Assembly (NCBI GenBank): GCA_033675545.1
Contig: JAWDGP010006259.1
Span: 1-64,000 of the forward strand
Origin: Elysia crispata
Taxonomy: Eukaryota > Mollusca > Gastropoda > Plakobranchidae
Length of the DNA stretch: 64,000 bases
Reading direction: 5' to 3'
The number at the start of each line of letters is the position of its first letter. Position 1 is the first letter of the stretch. Made by a program: the position numbers and the translations under genes. Below are positions 12,750 through 26,346 of the stretch, piece by piece. The notes under the pieces are model-generated. The model was not told the DNA's origin, did not search any database, and was given only the letters and a program-made list of their open reading frames with translations.

Positions 12750-13575
12750 AAAAATAATGGCGATGAGTTGCTATGGTTGGCTCGAACCAGCAATCTGAGT
12801 ATCACGAATGTGAAAGGGAGCACATTTCATCGACATAAATCAAATTGTTTTTCCAACGTTTATCTGGCAGGATCTTATACTGGGAAAAATAATCTTTTCA
12901 ACACCAACACAAGACAAAACAAAGTTCTCCATACATTGTCGTACATGTCAGATAAATCGTATGAGACAAAAAAAGATATTTACGTCAGTTTTGATGAATA
13001 TAAATAATTTTTAAACCAAATGAGATTTGCACGGCATTTCAAACCGATATTTCTTTTCTACGCTTCTTCGAAAGAAAAATTTTGTTTTGACAATTAGACT
13101 CCATCTAACGTTATCACAATTTTTGTCATTCCCGCCCTTTTTCCCTTATTCATGGTTGTGAAACGGTTTCTCTGCCATTGGTCTAGAACGTACAGAGAGG
13201 AAAAAGAATTAACTATGCAATTTGCAATACTTAGCTCCAGCTGTGATAATGAAAACAGCGTGTTGAATGCACGCTAGTTAACATTTTGCAAGCTCTACCA
13301 TTTTTCCTTGCAGGGTAGCATATTTGTAATTAAAATATATTAAATATAAATATCTGTAAGTGTTGTATGTTCGTGTATTAGATCATCATGATTTTTTTGC
13401 ACCTATCAATGCCTGCAGAAATATTGCCCAATCTGTACGCAATTTTTGGGCAGCAAAAAAATCTTTTCACCAGCATGTTAATTTAGATGCCAAGTTCTCC
13501 CTGGGGAGTTGTAATTGGTTGGAATGTCGTTTAGATCTTATCTGATACTCTGCCAGCGGCGATGCTGCGGTCTAA

Positions 13576-13765
13576 AGCGGTGGTTCTTAACCTTGTAGCA
13601 GGTACCAAACTCCACCAGTTGCATATGCGGATTCACCGAACTCCTCTTTGGTGAAAAATTAAATATGATTTTTTTTTAAATTAAAGACATACACACACAC
13701 ATAATATATGTGTGTGTTTTTTACTGGCTCTGCCGAACTCCAAGGGTTCGATTGAACCCAGTGAT
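13576..13765 (+). mobile_element. Probable hAT-type non-autonomous fragment
   Basis: It opens with AGCGGTGGTTCTTAACCTTG, which resembles the common hAT terminus CAGNGGTTCTTAACC. The other side has GAACTCC...GGTTCGATTGAACCCAG, which resembles the subterminal hairpin of such elements (GGGTTCGAT...GAACCC). The expected inverted terminal copy of GGTTAAGAACC is missing at the right, so the piece appears truncated. The family assignment is from memory of hAT ends. Confidence 0.4.
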
Positions 13766-13876
13766 CTAGAGGAAGAGAACACATTTTGAGGATCAAAGCT
13801 CTTAATGGGTGCCGCTGAGAAAAAATATGTCCACGTTGTTTATCACGATGCAGAATTTTATTTAATTCTGGGAGGC

Positions 13877-14063
13877 CGCAAAACAGCGAAAAAATATTTT
13901 TCAATTTGCTAACATCCCAGGTTGCCTTTGTAACAGGTCGCAAACCAGCGAGAAAATATTTTTCAATTTGCTAACATCCCAGGTTGCCTTTGTAACAGGT
14001 CGCAAACCAGCGAAAAAAATATTTTTCAATTTGCTAACATCCCAGGTTGCCTTTGTAACATGT
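13877..14063 (+). repeat. Three tandem copies of a 62-bp unit
   Basis: Units start at 13877, 13939 and 14001 (62, 62 and 63 bp). Each runs from CGCAAACCAGCGA through ATTTTTCAATTTGCTAAC to TTGCCTTTGTAACAGGT and differs at only a few bases, so the expansion is recent. It sits directly after the probable hAT fragment. Confidence 0.9.
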
Positions 14064-14423
14064 CGCAACTTGGAAGAGGAAGTTGAACAAAAATATTCAC
14101 AGGGAAGATCACGAACAGGTCAGGTCGTATGTACTGAGGTTAATTTACGTTTGCGGGTAATTTGCTTCGTATGTCGCTTACATCTTAGTTTCTTCATGAA
14201 GCTACCAGCAGGGCGCCGTAAGGTACTGACAAACCACAGTTCTGGTATGGCTAGATATCACGACAGTCTCCTAAAATCTCAGTAATGGCGATATAGGTAT
14301 CGTTACAGAGTTAGTAGAGCGCAAAAAAAACAACAACGACGATGCAGATACTTGAAATTGATTTGTTAATTGATTGACTGGTTGCTTCATATAACAGTGG
14401 TTATGATAATGATGATGATAGTA

Positions 14424-14930
<507 letters not shown>

Positions 14931-15264
14931 AATATTACATTTCAAAACTTTTTTTCTTCAGGTTTTGAATTTGCAAACAATTAAAAGCTATATGTTTTTT
15001 TCGAATCTTAAAGATTTGAATCTTTTTCTAACTAAATCAGACAGTAAGCATAACAGTTTACTTTAAAAAAAATTCAAACTCATTGATATATTTAACTTCG
15101 TACAAAATGTGTCCGCAAAAACAGGCGCTGTTCCAACATGTTGTGTTGGTGTAAACAATATTTGCTTTACTTATCATTCTCACACCTTTCACCTTGGTAG
15201 CTGTCATAAAGACCGACAGAATTCTTTGAAAAAAATACAACAACAAAAAAAGAAAAACAAAAGA

Positions 15265-15267
<3 letters not shown>

Positions 15268-15330
<63 letters not shown>

Positions 15331-15331
15331 A
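15268..15331 (+). repeat. CAA trinucleotide microsatellite
   Basis: About 21 CAA units flanked by A-rich sequence. A poly-Gln frame crosses it, but without a surrounding gene. From 15340 to 16000 I see no gene. Confidence 0.95.
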
Positions 15332-16002
15332 ACAAAAGAAAAAAAAACTCACCGATCATTTTCACATAATTTTTGAATTAACCATGTGGTTAGATGTATA
15401 GGGCTAAAAAATTTTCTCCTTAATAGTCATCATCGCAACCGACTGAAAACTATTTTTCTTTTCCCATAATTTTCTTCCGTTTACTCCTGGAGATTGTTGC
15501 TGCTAACGAGAATGTCGAGTAGGTAGACCTGAATGCTGGAGAGTCCCAGTGTGACTTGTCCAAAACCTCCGGAGCACTTGTTGATGCGAGATGTAATCTT
15601 GTCTAGACCAAAGCTCGTTTATATGTTTAAGTCCCAGCTTCTAATGCAGCTCTGGGTCGAATCAGATACGGCTGTAGGTTAGGTCGTGGCCAGGTCAATC
15701 TATTATTTAGCAGTGATCTAGGCTCATTCTCTACAATCATCTGCTCTTGTCTTTGAATATTCTTTTACACGTTATGCCGTCTAATACTATTTGTTATGTT
15801 TAATCAAAGTGTAAAATAATAAAGCAAATGATATACAAAAGAAAACTATACTTTAGACCAAACTTTCAACCTCCTAGCATACTAGGTTTGATTAATACTG
15901 AAGTCGCACTTTTTTCCCCCTTGATATATACTTAAAATGAACAGCAAATACTAATCGTCTTTTAAAGAGAGAATTCTTTTAAACAATATATCCATTTATG
16001 TT

Positions 16003-17354
16003 TTAATATTTGCCTGGGAATTTTTCACAAATGAAAGCTAAAGCAGCATTGCAATCTTCATCTCTCATATGTATCCTCTCACGTCGAGTAAATAGTTCAT
16101 AGCGACAGACTGTTGTTTTCCTGAGTAATTATCGGGTTGATAAGTTGCCCAAGGAATATTGCTGATCTGGAAAATAAAACAGTACTTTCTATTTTCAAAA
16201 AACATATGAACTTATTGAATTTCATGACCAATAAATAGATACTATCTAACCCTAAGTACAGCAAATGGATTGCAAAACTTGATAGCATGTTGAAAACACT
16301 GCTGCTTTCATCCGAGCATTAGGGGATGGCAACTATTTTCGTAGATCCATAGAAAAGTTCTTTGCTTTAAAAATCTTCATTATGGTATACTCAGATTATC
16401 TTTCACCGTCCCCAGCAAACTATTGTTTATCAGACATCAGATTTAGCACCAACAAGCCCCGAACAAGCTCTGAGCACCAGGCCTAACGTTTTGCGTCTCA
16501 TCTAGCCAGCGAAAGATGCCGTCTTCTTTTCGATCATTAAGCTCAATCTAGAAACTTTTACGGTGACCATCTCCTGTAACAGAAAATCAACTCTCAATCA
16601 GTCTGACCCGTTCAAAGCAAACCACTTCCATAAACATGAAAATCATGAAGCATATTGAATCTCTGTCTATAGCCTGATTTAGGATCTATCCTAAGGTACA
16701 ATTTAGGTGGGACAATAATTATCCCCTATTTTTTTGTCTGATCCTCTAAATTGATTTACATAAAATTTTCCATCCGTTTTCATTAATCTGTGTAAAATTT
16801 ATATTTTGTGCGTGTCGGGGAAAAAGACTTATTTAGGATGTTTGCATTCATATGAATAATTTTTCAATTTATTCATATTGTGGTCTGTCGAAACTCATAT
16901 CTCTAATTAAAACTCACACCTATCATTCAATATAATGTTTGTACCTAGGACTTATTTACTTTAGTATAATGTTTCTTTGTATAACAGATTTAAACAACAA
17001 AAAAGGTTTTAGAAATAATGGTTGGCTCAAAAAATCCTACTTGCCGTTATCATCAAAACTCAATTGGAAACACTATGAGATAACTAAAATAACTTTAAAT
17101 CATTTTACATTTAAGAATAATAATCTATCAAAGAAACAATTGAAACTTCTGTTTCTCACATTCTGGTATATACGTGTATAAGAGAACATTACCATAAATC
17201 AAGTTTTCCTTCTTGACGTAATTGATTAACAAATCCCCATCATGACTTTGGCATACTAGCCTTGCCTGTTCCCATGGCGTTAACTGCGAGTTAAGCTTTA
17301 TGCATGATCGAGATGTTCGGATTGTACGCCATCCAGAGGGACACAGTTTTATAT
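16003..17354 (-). pseudogene. C-type lectin-like domain gene, three exons, QPD motif, damaged
   Basis: Three exons on the minus strand together form a C-type lectin-like domain. Exon a (17193-17354) follows TTTTTATACAG and encodes CPSGW, W.QARLVC and GDLL, the first half of the fold; its donor is G/GTAATG. Exon b (16488-16573) follows TTTTCTGTTACAG and encodes the core strand, LNDRKEDGIFRW. Exon c (16003-16166) follows TTTTCCAG and encodes PWATYQPDNYSG, then DEDCNAALAFICEKFPGKY and a stop. Splice phases fit (1/2 between a and b, 0/0 between b and c). QPD is the galactose-type sugar-binding motif in this family. Defects: TAG and GAG where FWIGL is expected in exon b, Ser for the usual Cys (QQSVAMNY), and one frameshift in exon c before DEDC (length 164). 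No signal-peptide exon was found. Most likely a decayed or decaying secreted lectin gene. Confidence 0.75.
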
Positions 17355-17787
17355 CTGTATAAAAAGACAGTGGAGGCACCTTATATTATCAATCCCATGA
17401 TGGCTATAACTAAACATATGAAAACATAGTGTTGCGTGTGTTGCAAAAACAAAGATCAAGTATGAAGAGTTAGACAAGATAAACTTTTTATCTGTTATCA
17501 AAGGATTGAAGAGCAAAACTAGTATTACTTGAAATTAGTAGCAGAAGATATTTCAGTTATGAAATTTTATTTTGAAATTTACAAATTTGTCGTAATGTAT
17601 CAATGGAATTTTTAATTGAAAGCCATGACGTTTCTTTTCTTTCGTTGACTACATAACATATATTAGTTGTAACACGTAGTTCAAGAATACAATGCCATTT
17701 TTAACACTAGACATATGTAGATTTATTAAAATTACTGAGTAAAAAAATTTATTTATAAAGTTGTCTCTTTTGTGGGTTTTGCAATAG

Positions 17788-18558
17788 GCGTGTAAAAAGT
17801 ACCGAGTTCATATATGCCGGTGCGCATGAAAACATCCCAAAGTTTGAGCAGTGCCCAGCTCTGTTTTGGCTTGGGCCGTCTCACTTTCAGTTAGGATCGT
17901 CGCGGGGTAAGAAAGAGTTTTTCACAAAAGCCCAGCTGAGACGAAGAAAATGTAAACAACGAACTTAATGTTGGTAACACCACGATGTTCCTATGAAAAT
18001 CTTTTGATGATGTTATTTGCAGACGGTAAAATCGAAGTAACAAATAATGGCTAGGAAAGAAAACTTTTCTAACCTTGAAATTTTCGTTCTTAGAACAGTT
18101 TTACAGATAAAGAATAGGTCGATATTTTGCAAAATATTACATAAAGGATGCGTCAAAACCATGTCTAGTTCGAAATTCAATCTAAATTATTACAAGTCTA
18201 TGTCCAGAGTGTAAATCTAACCCTGTCTGTGTTTGCATTTAAAACCTAACTCTATAACTGCATTCCAAATCAGGTTCATTCCTATATTATGTGTTTATAA
18301 TCTTGTACTAAATCTAGATCTGTGTTCGTAAATTTGTAAGATTCAGCTCTTTTTCTTAATTGGGCTAAAAAATTAATAGAAGAAGATCCACGTGAAATGT
18401 TCCACCGTACTCGAAATAGAAGTCCGGAACTTAACAAAAAAATGGGTCCATCAAATGGTGCAAAAGTTATCCTCATAGCTAATCCTGTTGAACCACATAA
18501 GCAGTTAGCCATACAAGGCAATGGATTGAAATGGTTCCAAAAGAATCCTAAATACTAA
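17788..18558 (+). CDS. 3' end of an unrecognised protein-coding gene, two exons
   Basis: Exon 1 (17788-17906) follows TTTTGCAATAG and encodes a fluent stretch including GAHENIPKFEQCPALFWLG and PSHFQLGSS. It ends at a donor CGGG/GTAAGA. A 440-bp intron follows, and exon 2 (18347-18558) follows GTAAGATTCAG and encodes FLNWAKKLIEEDPREMF, MGPSNGAKVILIANPVEPH and QLAIQGNGLKWF before a TAA. The split codon (G + CT, Ala) keeps frame. Together about 110 residues are visible, soluble in character, with no membrane segment. I do not recognise the family. Upstream exons were not found; the nearest upstream features are the minus-strand lectin exons, so this may be a truncated copy. A minus-strand open frame over exon 2 is its shadow. 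Confidence 0.55.
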
Positions 18559-18562
18559 AACA

Positions 18563-18564
18563 TT

Positions 18565-18644
<80 letters not shown>

Positions 18645-18781
18645 TATAACAATTTTCATCATAAATTGTTCATCTTCTTCTTCTTCTTCTTCTTCTTCTT
18701 CTTCTTCTTCTTCTTCTTCTTCTTCTTCTTCTTCTTCTTCTTCTTCTTCTTCTTCTTCTTCTTCTTCTTCTTCTTCTTCTT
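18563..18781 (+). repeat. ATC then TTC trinucleotide microsatellites
   Basis: An ATC tract (about 18566-18644) and a pure TTC tract (about 18672-18781) separated by a short unique stretch. They begin a few bases after the stop codon of the two-exon gene, so they would lie in its 3' UTR if it is transcribed. Confidence 0.95.
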
Positions 18782-18946
18782 TAATATTTTGTTACAATTT
18801 CGAGAGCTCAAAGTACTTTAATATGAAACAATTGCATTTCATTAAATGAATACATTAAAACATATAACATCTGGGGAAAAAATAAAATCAAATTCAATTC
18901 AATATTTTTTTTCTTTAAAATCATCTTTGATATACCTATAAAATTA

Positions 18947-19450
<504 letters not shown>

Positions 19451-19499
19451 ATTATTTTATACTATTATAACTTCTCTTACTACTACTTCTACTACTAAT

Positions 19500-22400
19500 G
19501 CTGCTACTACTACATATACTACCTCCATGTTTGTCTTGAAATGAGCTTTTGTATGATAGGCCACCAAATATGTATCTGTAGTTATATTCCTAATTTTTAA
19601 GACATAGACTACTCCTCAATTGTTCTTGTTTTTTATCATTTCAATTCAAGCCCATGGTATAATTTTGGAAAAAGTTTTAAAGGTCTGCGTATGGACGTGG
19701 GGTCACAGTGTTCTCCATCCCTGGACCTAATTAATAACCTGCGCTTATTTGCTAGACGGCGCGGAAAGGAAGTGCGTATCTAATTTTTTTTTTTCTTTAG
19801 TTTATGCAGGCAAAAAGTTGTCACCATCAAAAGCAATCATAGTAATTACTTCATTACATGTACTTTTGTAGTAGATGTACCAGTATTCAGGGGTTTCAGA
19901 TTTGCTTCTGATAATTTCTTTTGGCATTAGTGTTGTGCCTCTCAGACAGAGAAGTTGTGATGTTTTTTCCTTAGACTTTCTCTTCCTTTTTTTTTTTGTA
20001 ATACAGAGTTCTCATCAAGTTTTGTTTTTTTTTTTTTAAAGTCCAACCTTATTCAAACTTTGTCATAATATCTTGTACAGAAGTTGGTTTATTTTCATGT
20101 TGATACCTTTCTCATTTCATTGTGAGTACATAAGAATTATGAGATATAAGCTGTAAGGCCCTATTAAAGTAAGTTAACTTTGTGATGTAAATTTTCTTGT
20201 GCTAATCTCAAGTTCCTAATTCACTTGGTCCCCCACTACATGTAGGATTTGTAAAAATCCAATGTCAATCATATTCCTATGGGCCCATAGCAAAGGTTTT
20301 GTACCTGTAACTAAACTAGTGTAAGTTACTGTGGATCTTTATCCAACCGCTTGGTACATGAACCATTAAATTTTATAAACAAGATTTTCTACCTTCATGA
20401 AAAATAAGGGCTTTGCGATACTGTTACATTTTTTTTAACAACTTACTTATTCTGATTTATAATGGAGTCTAATTCTATAGTATGAGGCAGTAATATGTTA
20501 ATTCTTAAACTATGGGAAAGATATTGTATTATTTATCTTCTGTGTCTGATTTCTGCAATAAAATTTCAGAATAAACCCCTAAAAGTCACATGAAACAACT
20601 TTTGAAAGCCATTCATTTGGTATAAATGTGAAATGCTTTCAATGAAAAGACTTTTAGACTTTCTGGGCCCATATCTGTTGTTGGAATTTTTGTCATCTTG
20701 AAATAGAACCTCAAATTTATGATCAAATGGTATGCAGTAGCAAACTTTTTCAAATATTTTTGAAGTACATACCTGTACATGTATGTAGCTTTGTAACATA
20801 AGAAGAATCAGAAACAGAGAGAGATACACACAGGCAATGCTTCTTAATGTTATCAAATTTCAATTGAAAGTTCTTCGAAGCATTCCCTTTCTATTTCTAG
20901 GCAGAGCTCATGTGAAGTGATAAAGGCTTTTAATGTTACTTATTGTTACTTAAATCAGTGTCAAGTTACATCTGAAAGAGGACTATACTTGAAGAGTATC
21001 AGTATGACACTTGTCTTGCTTTTCCATAAGAACTCGAATGCTTAAATTATGTTCAAAATGTCTTAGTATAGATGGATTCATTGCAATACTAATTACTTCA
21101 CATATACTTGTATGTAATTCTTAAATCTTTGACATGGACATTTTCAGATATTTTATTGTTACAATATACTTATGATCAATGCAGGGTTTCAGAGATAACC
21201 TATGGTCAGTGCAGTTTCAATCTAATTGGTACAAACAATCCCTAATTTGTCTAAGTTTTTGAGGAATACCAAAATTTCAATAGGGCCTTTTTGCAAAATT
21301 GGATTTCTAGTTGTTTTTTTTTTTCTTTCAATTTCTCATTGTTTTTTTTTTATTTTTTTTTTTTTTTTTGGGGGGGGGGGTTATGCATGCCAAGACTTAA
21401 ATGTGGTGTTATAAAGGCTATCTCCTCAGGTGTAAAAAAAATCTGTAGTTTAATCAGAGAAGGGTTCAGTAGTCTTTGTGGCTTGTTTTTTGTTCAATCT
21501 AAGCATCATATATTTAGACAATTTATACTTAGATCTTTATACATTAATGTTACCCATGTAAATTTATGTAGTTGAACAATTGAATAAAATATTTTGAGAA
21601 ATAATACATGTTGCTGACTTTCAGGTGTTCCAACTTTTTCCCTTTGTTCATATATTGCCATTAACTTTATGTTTTTTTATTTTTTAAGGAGAGTGCTTTT
21701 GCATTCAGGTTTATGTGAATTTCCTTTCCTTGCTTGTACATATTTTTTCATTATGCTCTTATTGCTGTTATTTATGCACTTTGTGACTTATGACACAGCA
21801 ATATTGTCATGCTAGCAGTATCATTGCCACTTGACAGAAATTGTATAAGATCAGTAGTCCTAAATGTGTTATTGTTTTAAAAGAATATGATGCAAGCCTT
21901 AAATATACATCCACCATGTTAATGTTTCGTATAATTATAACAGTTTAAAGTTGGCAATGGCTGGAACAATTTGATAATAAAATTATTGGGGAGAATACTG
22001 TAGTGTGAGTGATAAGGGCTTAATATTTCACACTACGTGTGTATTTATATGTAAAAATTGAAATAAAACTAGTGATTTTTAACCTCAGTTTTAGTTCGTC
22101 TCGTTCCCAAATTTTGATACAAAATTACTCTAGTGTCAACTTAATGTCTGCAAAGGGAGCATGTCATTTCAACCAGTAATAAATGTATAAAAATTGTACA
22201 GTTTGCAGTATATCATAGAACTTTATAACTTCATAGCAAAAAGTTGTACAAATACATGTAACATAGCTTCGAAGTCCTTGAAAGCTATCCAACAATACCA
22301 ACAGTCTTAATTAGGAAAGTCCATGTATGTAGATTAGACTATGAGTGTAATTGTATTCTATCAGCACCACTAGATTAGGCCTACTTGTTGAAGTGAAGGG

Positions 22401-23890
22401 GAAAAGAAAGAATAAGAAAGTGAAACTTTATTCTTTTTCGCTGTGGACCTGACAAGAGCTTATCAGGGAAATTGAGTCGCCTTATGATGCCACTATAAAA
22501 AAAAAAAGAAATTAAAATTGAATTATGTGGCATTTATGTGTTGGATCAGCCCATGCTCACTCCTCTCAAGATATCTAAAGTCATGCATACACTAGATCTA
22601 GAGTAGGTAGTTTGGAAATATTCACCTCTTCAAACTGAACTAAAGATTGACCTTAACTGGGATGAAAGAGAAAAAAATCTCTTCCTTCCTATTATTGTGT
22701 CTACCTTTTTCTAGGTATATACGTAGATACATTATCTACCTTGATGCATCAAATCTTCCCCCAGTTTCGGAACCTTGTCTTGTTCTAGATTTAAGTAAAG
22801 CCAAAGGTCATACAAAGAGAAAACACGGTCCAACATTGCTATCTTTCAGATGGCCGCTTTTTTGGACTTTGCTAATTTTGTCTGTTAAACCGATTCAGGA
22901 AAAGCAATTTGGTCTGCATGGTGGACACTTGAATAAATCAACACTCTATAGCCACAATGATGAGTCGTATTATGACGAAACACATGTAAAAATTTCCCCT
23001 TAAAAACGATTGATAATCTTGACTGGGAGAGAGAATTCATCCATTCTTCCTAATTAATATTACAATAATAGGTTTAATCGTAGATAAAAAAGAAACGTTT
23101 GTTCAGTTATACTTATTGTATTATCAGATAGATTTTCAAAAAAAAATGTTTTATTTCATTTTTTTTCTAAATCTGTAAAGTGTGATCTATTTAGATAATT
23201 ACCAAAATCTATGCCAGTTCTTTCTAAGATTAAATTAGCTCTTGAATCAAATAATTTTTGTGATTCTTATCATAAACTACATTTACAATATATTTCTAAT
23301 TTGATCAATACCTAATCTTTAATAGGCTCAGGTTTCATCCCCATATTAACTCTTTCTTTTTTGTGATTCCTTTTCAGGTGTAAAACGTGGGACCTTGTAT
23401 GAATCCTCAAAGCTTTCTTATCATCCAGTTTCTATGTCTCTTGATAAGTTTTTAAAGAGCACAGGAAAAATATGTTTACTGGAGCAAAAGCCTAATTAAT
23501 GAATATTAGGAAAGAAATCTTATGTGAATTATCAGATGTGCTTTATTGCAATCAACATAAAATGAAAGCTTAACAGATTAAATTTATTTTAAGAGGCGAT
23601 ATTCTTATATCCTCTTTTAATATATTAACATACCAACGTTATCTTCGTTTATCATCTATAGTAGTTTCGATGTTATTTTTAAAAGACATTTGTATTATGT
23701 GTATAATAAAATATTTTTATATTTTTATAAAGTGGATTTCTCTGAATAAACTCTGGATAGCAATCTTTATATCTATCTTTGTTATTTTGATAATGTTTCT
23801 GTTTTGAATACCTCCTGCATTCAATAACATTGAGAGTTTACATTAAATCAAAGACTTGACACAAATAAAAACCCACTGCCACATTCAAAA
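19500..23890. other. AT-rich stretch with no supported gene
   Basis: Mostly unique AT-rich sequence with T-runs and a T-tract passing into a G-run (about 21350-21380). AATAAA occurs near 20558, 21584 and 22064 on the plus strand, which would suit a long 3' UTR, but no upstream coding exon ties to it. A GC-richer patch sits at 19680-19780. An open frame at 22647-23003 (118 codons) has a hydrophobic start after an internal Met (KKISSFLLLCLPF) but nothing else recognisable. Confidence 0.4.
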
Positions 23891-24657
23891 CTGGTCAATA
23901 CATTAGATCAAGATATATGTTATGAAAAGAATCCAGACACAAAAGACAGAAATATTGCATACAATAAAGAAATGTTAAAATCCATTAAAAGTAAGAGAAA
24001 AAATAAACTCTGTTAAAGAATGGATAATGCGTAGAGTAGCAAATAATCTTATTGAAGCACATTTTTTTTTAAATATGAATTTTATTAAATAAATATGTCT
24101 AAAATAAAAAGATTGGAAAGAACAGATATTATCAGCAGATGATCTGCATACAAAAGTCATTAAGAAATTCAAGAGGAGGAAAGTTATTTCCAATCTTATA
24201 GATGAAATTTGAGCGGCAGATTTGGCTGACTATTGCAAGTTTTAATAAACAAAACAAAAACTTGAAGTATCTACTTGTTGATATTGATTTTTTTATTTTT
24301 AGTAAATTTCTAAGAGGAAGAATGTTAAAAACTTAAACTGGGTTAGATGTAGCCTATGTTTTCAGAGACAATCTTAAGTTAACTAAAAGTTATAGGTTTA
24401 TTCAGGTCTTGTGTTCTGTAACACAATTATGTATACCCTGCTTAAGTCGTGATATTTGGAAAAGAATAATACATTTCGAGATCAACTCCAGCAATTTCAT
24501 AACTTTTATCATTCCACACTCTCATTGCGGGATTGAGCTGTGTACTCAAATAACTGGTGTTAGAACTAACGACAAGTTGTAGCTGTTCTTTATTTGATTT
24601 GTTTGTTACAAGTTGTTTCAAAATTTTGTTGTTTTCTTTCAAAAGTTGTATGTCCAT
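23890..24657. mobile_element. Fossil of a Polinton-like element (integrase and a second protein fragment), broken
   Basis: On the plus strand, about 23900-24420 resembles the retroviral-type integrase carried by Polinton-like elements (a KKFKRRKV-type basic stretch followed by the first strands of the catalytic core). On the minus strand, 24442-24657 encodes a short piece with the YEIA..DLE.YYSFPNI pattern that I associate from memory with a companion protein of such elements. The two converge, as neighbouring genes of these elements often do. The integrase part has several breaks and no ends of the element were found. It looks old. The family call is tentative. Confidence 0.4.
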
Positions 24658-25326
24658 TTTCTAAGAAATAGTTCTAAGATACATCTGTATTTTTCTCTGG
24701 CAATTCTTAAATTGATATTACATTCATATCATATATACTGTAGAATAGAAATCAAAATAAAACAATATCAAAACGGTAGAATCGATTTCGATTTTTCTTT
24801 CTCTGTACAACATAATGATACACTATCACTAAAGTAAAAAAAAAATACAATATTATCACAATAGAATTAAATTCATGTGTTTCTTTTTTAACAAACAAAA
24901 GAAAAATACTACAATATCATTATACAACAATCAAACCAACCTCCCTCTACATCATCATTAGCTTTTTTTATGTTCTTCTTTCTCTAGGCTACTTACTTTT
25001 TCGCCCTCTGACTTTTTAACTTTTGTTCTTCTTTTGCTCCACTTTTTGTCCTGTATAGTACTTATCACGATTATACCTGTTTATCTCCCCCTTTCCGTCT
25101 CTATAACTGCCTTTTTCCTCTACCTTCTTTTTTTTTTTTTTTGTATATATCCATATCGCCATTTATTTAGCATATATATATGGAGGCAGACCTCTGGAAT
25201 AATAGTATGTGAGAATTATATAGATCCAAAGTTTTTGGTAGTGCTCAGCAGTGTAATGACAGGCTTTGAGAGCAAATAATGGAAAATGCTTGTTTCTGGG
25301 GAATTTGAACCTTATATATTTATATA

Positions 25327-25330
<4 letters not shown>

Positions 25331-25402
<72 letters not shown>
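25331..25402. repeat. TA dinucleotide microsatellite
   Basis: About 36 uninterrupted TA units. Ile/Tyr open frames on both strands are artefacts. Confidence 0.95.
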
Positions 25403-25408
<6 letters not shown>

Positions 25409-26346
25409 TCTAATTCTAGAAACTATCAAAACTTATCTTTGCTTTTGTAACATCTTTTCTACTTATAAAAATATATTACTGACTAGCTAGAATACTTTCA
25501 ACTCTCTCACATAAAAGGTTGCAAGGACATTGCCTTTGTATGTGAATAAAAAGCAGCCAGAATGTTCCAACCAAAGCTCATATTCTGCATTTCTAAGATC
25601 CTTTCTAGTGTGCTACAAAGATGACTGGCCTAAATGGTTTATAATTATCTCTCTCACATCACACGTACCTCTAACTAACCAATGTCTCTGTGCATAGAAT
25701 ATGCCAATAAAGAGCAGCAATGTCCGCTGATCAAAACCGTTTCTTAAAGGCGAAGTCTTTTCTACCCAAACGGTTTAGCCCTATTATTCTCTTCATCCCT
25801 CTATCTTACAATTTTTATGACTTGGTGACAATTTCTATATTTATTTTTTACATATATGAACCTTTTAGATATGTCCTTATCCAGCCTTTTTCCAGCGTGT
25901 GGGTGTGCTTAGATTTGTGTCTTTTCTCTCATGCACTTTCTGTGTTTGTATTGATGTTGCAATCATCTGAAATTACCCTCAGTACATTTTGTGTGTTCAT
26001 GCTTTTTTCCAGTGATTATTTCAGAAACTGTGAGCCATATTTTTAGATGTAACTTAATAAGGCTGCTAGCACTTGCTCTGATAAATGAAATTTCAGGGTG
26101 TCCTTCTCATGTATGGTCTTTTAATTTTTAGATCACAAGTATTCAGTGCCTCTCAAAGAATTCTACATTGTACACAACAAGGTGTATTCAGGTGATGTTT
26201 ATAAAAAAAAATCTTATTTCTTCTAAAAGCTCAGCTGTAATTTGGTGCAAAAGTATAAATAAGGAAATGTTATTGCTATGTTATACTTAATGTTTCTAAT
26301 CTAAAATATTCAATTCTAAACTAAGGTAGAGTTCAGGTATGGAACT

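Noticed and set aside
12397-12750. 117-codon frame on the plus strand
   Set aside because: It crosses the 29-bp minisatellite, whose period does not keep frame, and shows no domain.
15480-15770. GC-richer stretch that might hold an exon
   Set aside because: No frame with splice-like edges and no recognisable peptide on either strand.
18282-18521. 79-codon minus-strand frame
   Set aside because: The plus strand of the same stretch gives a more protein-like, splice-bounded exon ending in a stop.
22647-23003. 118-codon frame with a hydrophobic start
   Set aside because: A signal-peptide-like stretch follows an internal Met, but the rest matches nothing I know and composition is ordinary for AT-rich intergenic DNA.
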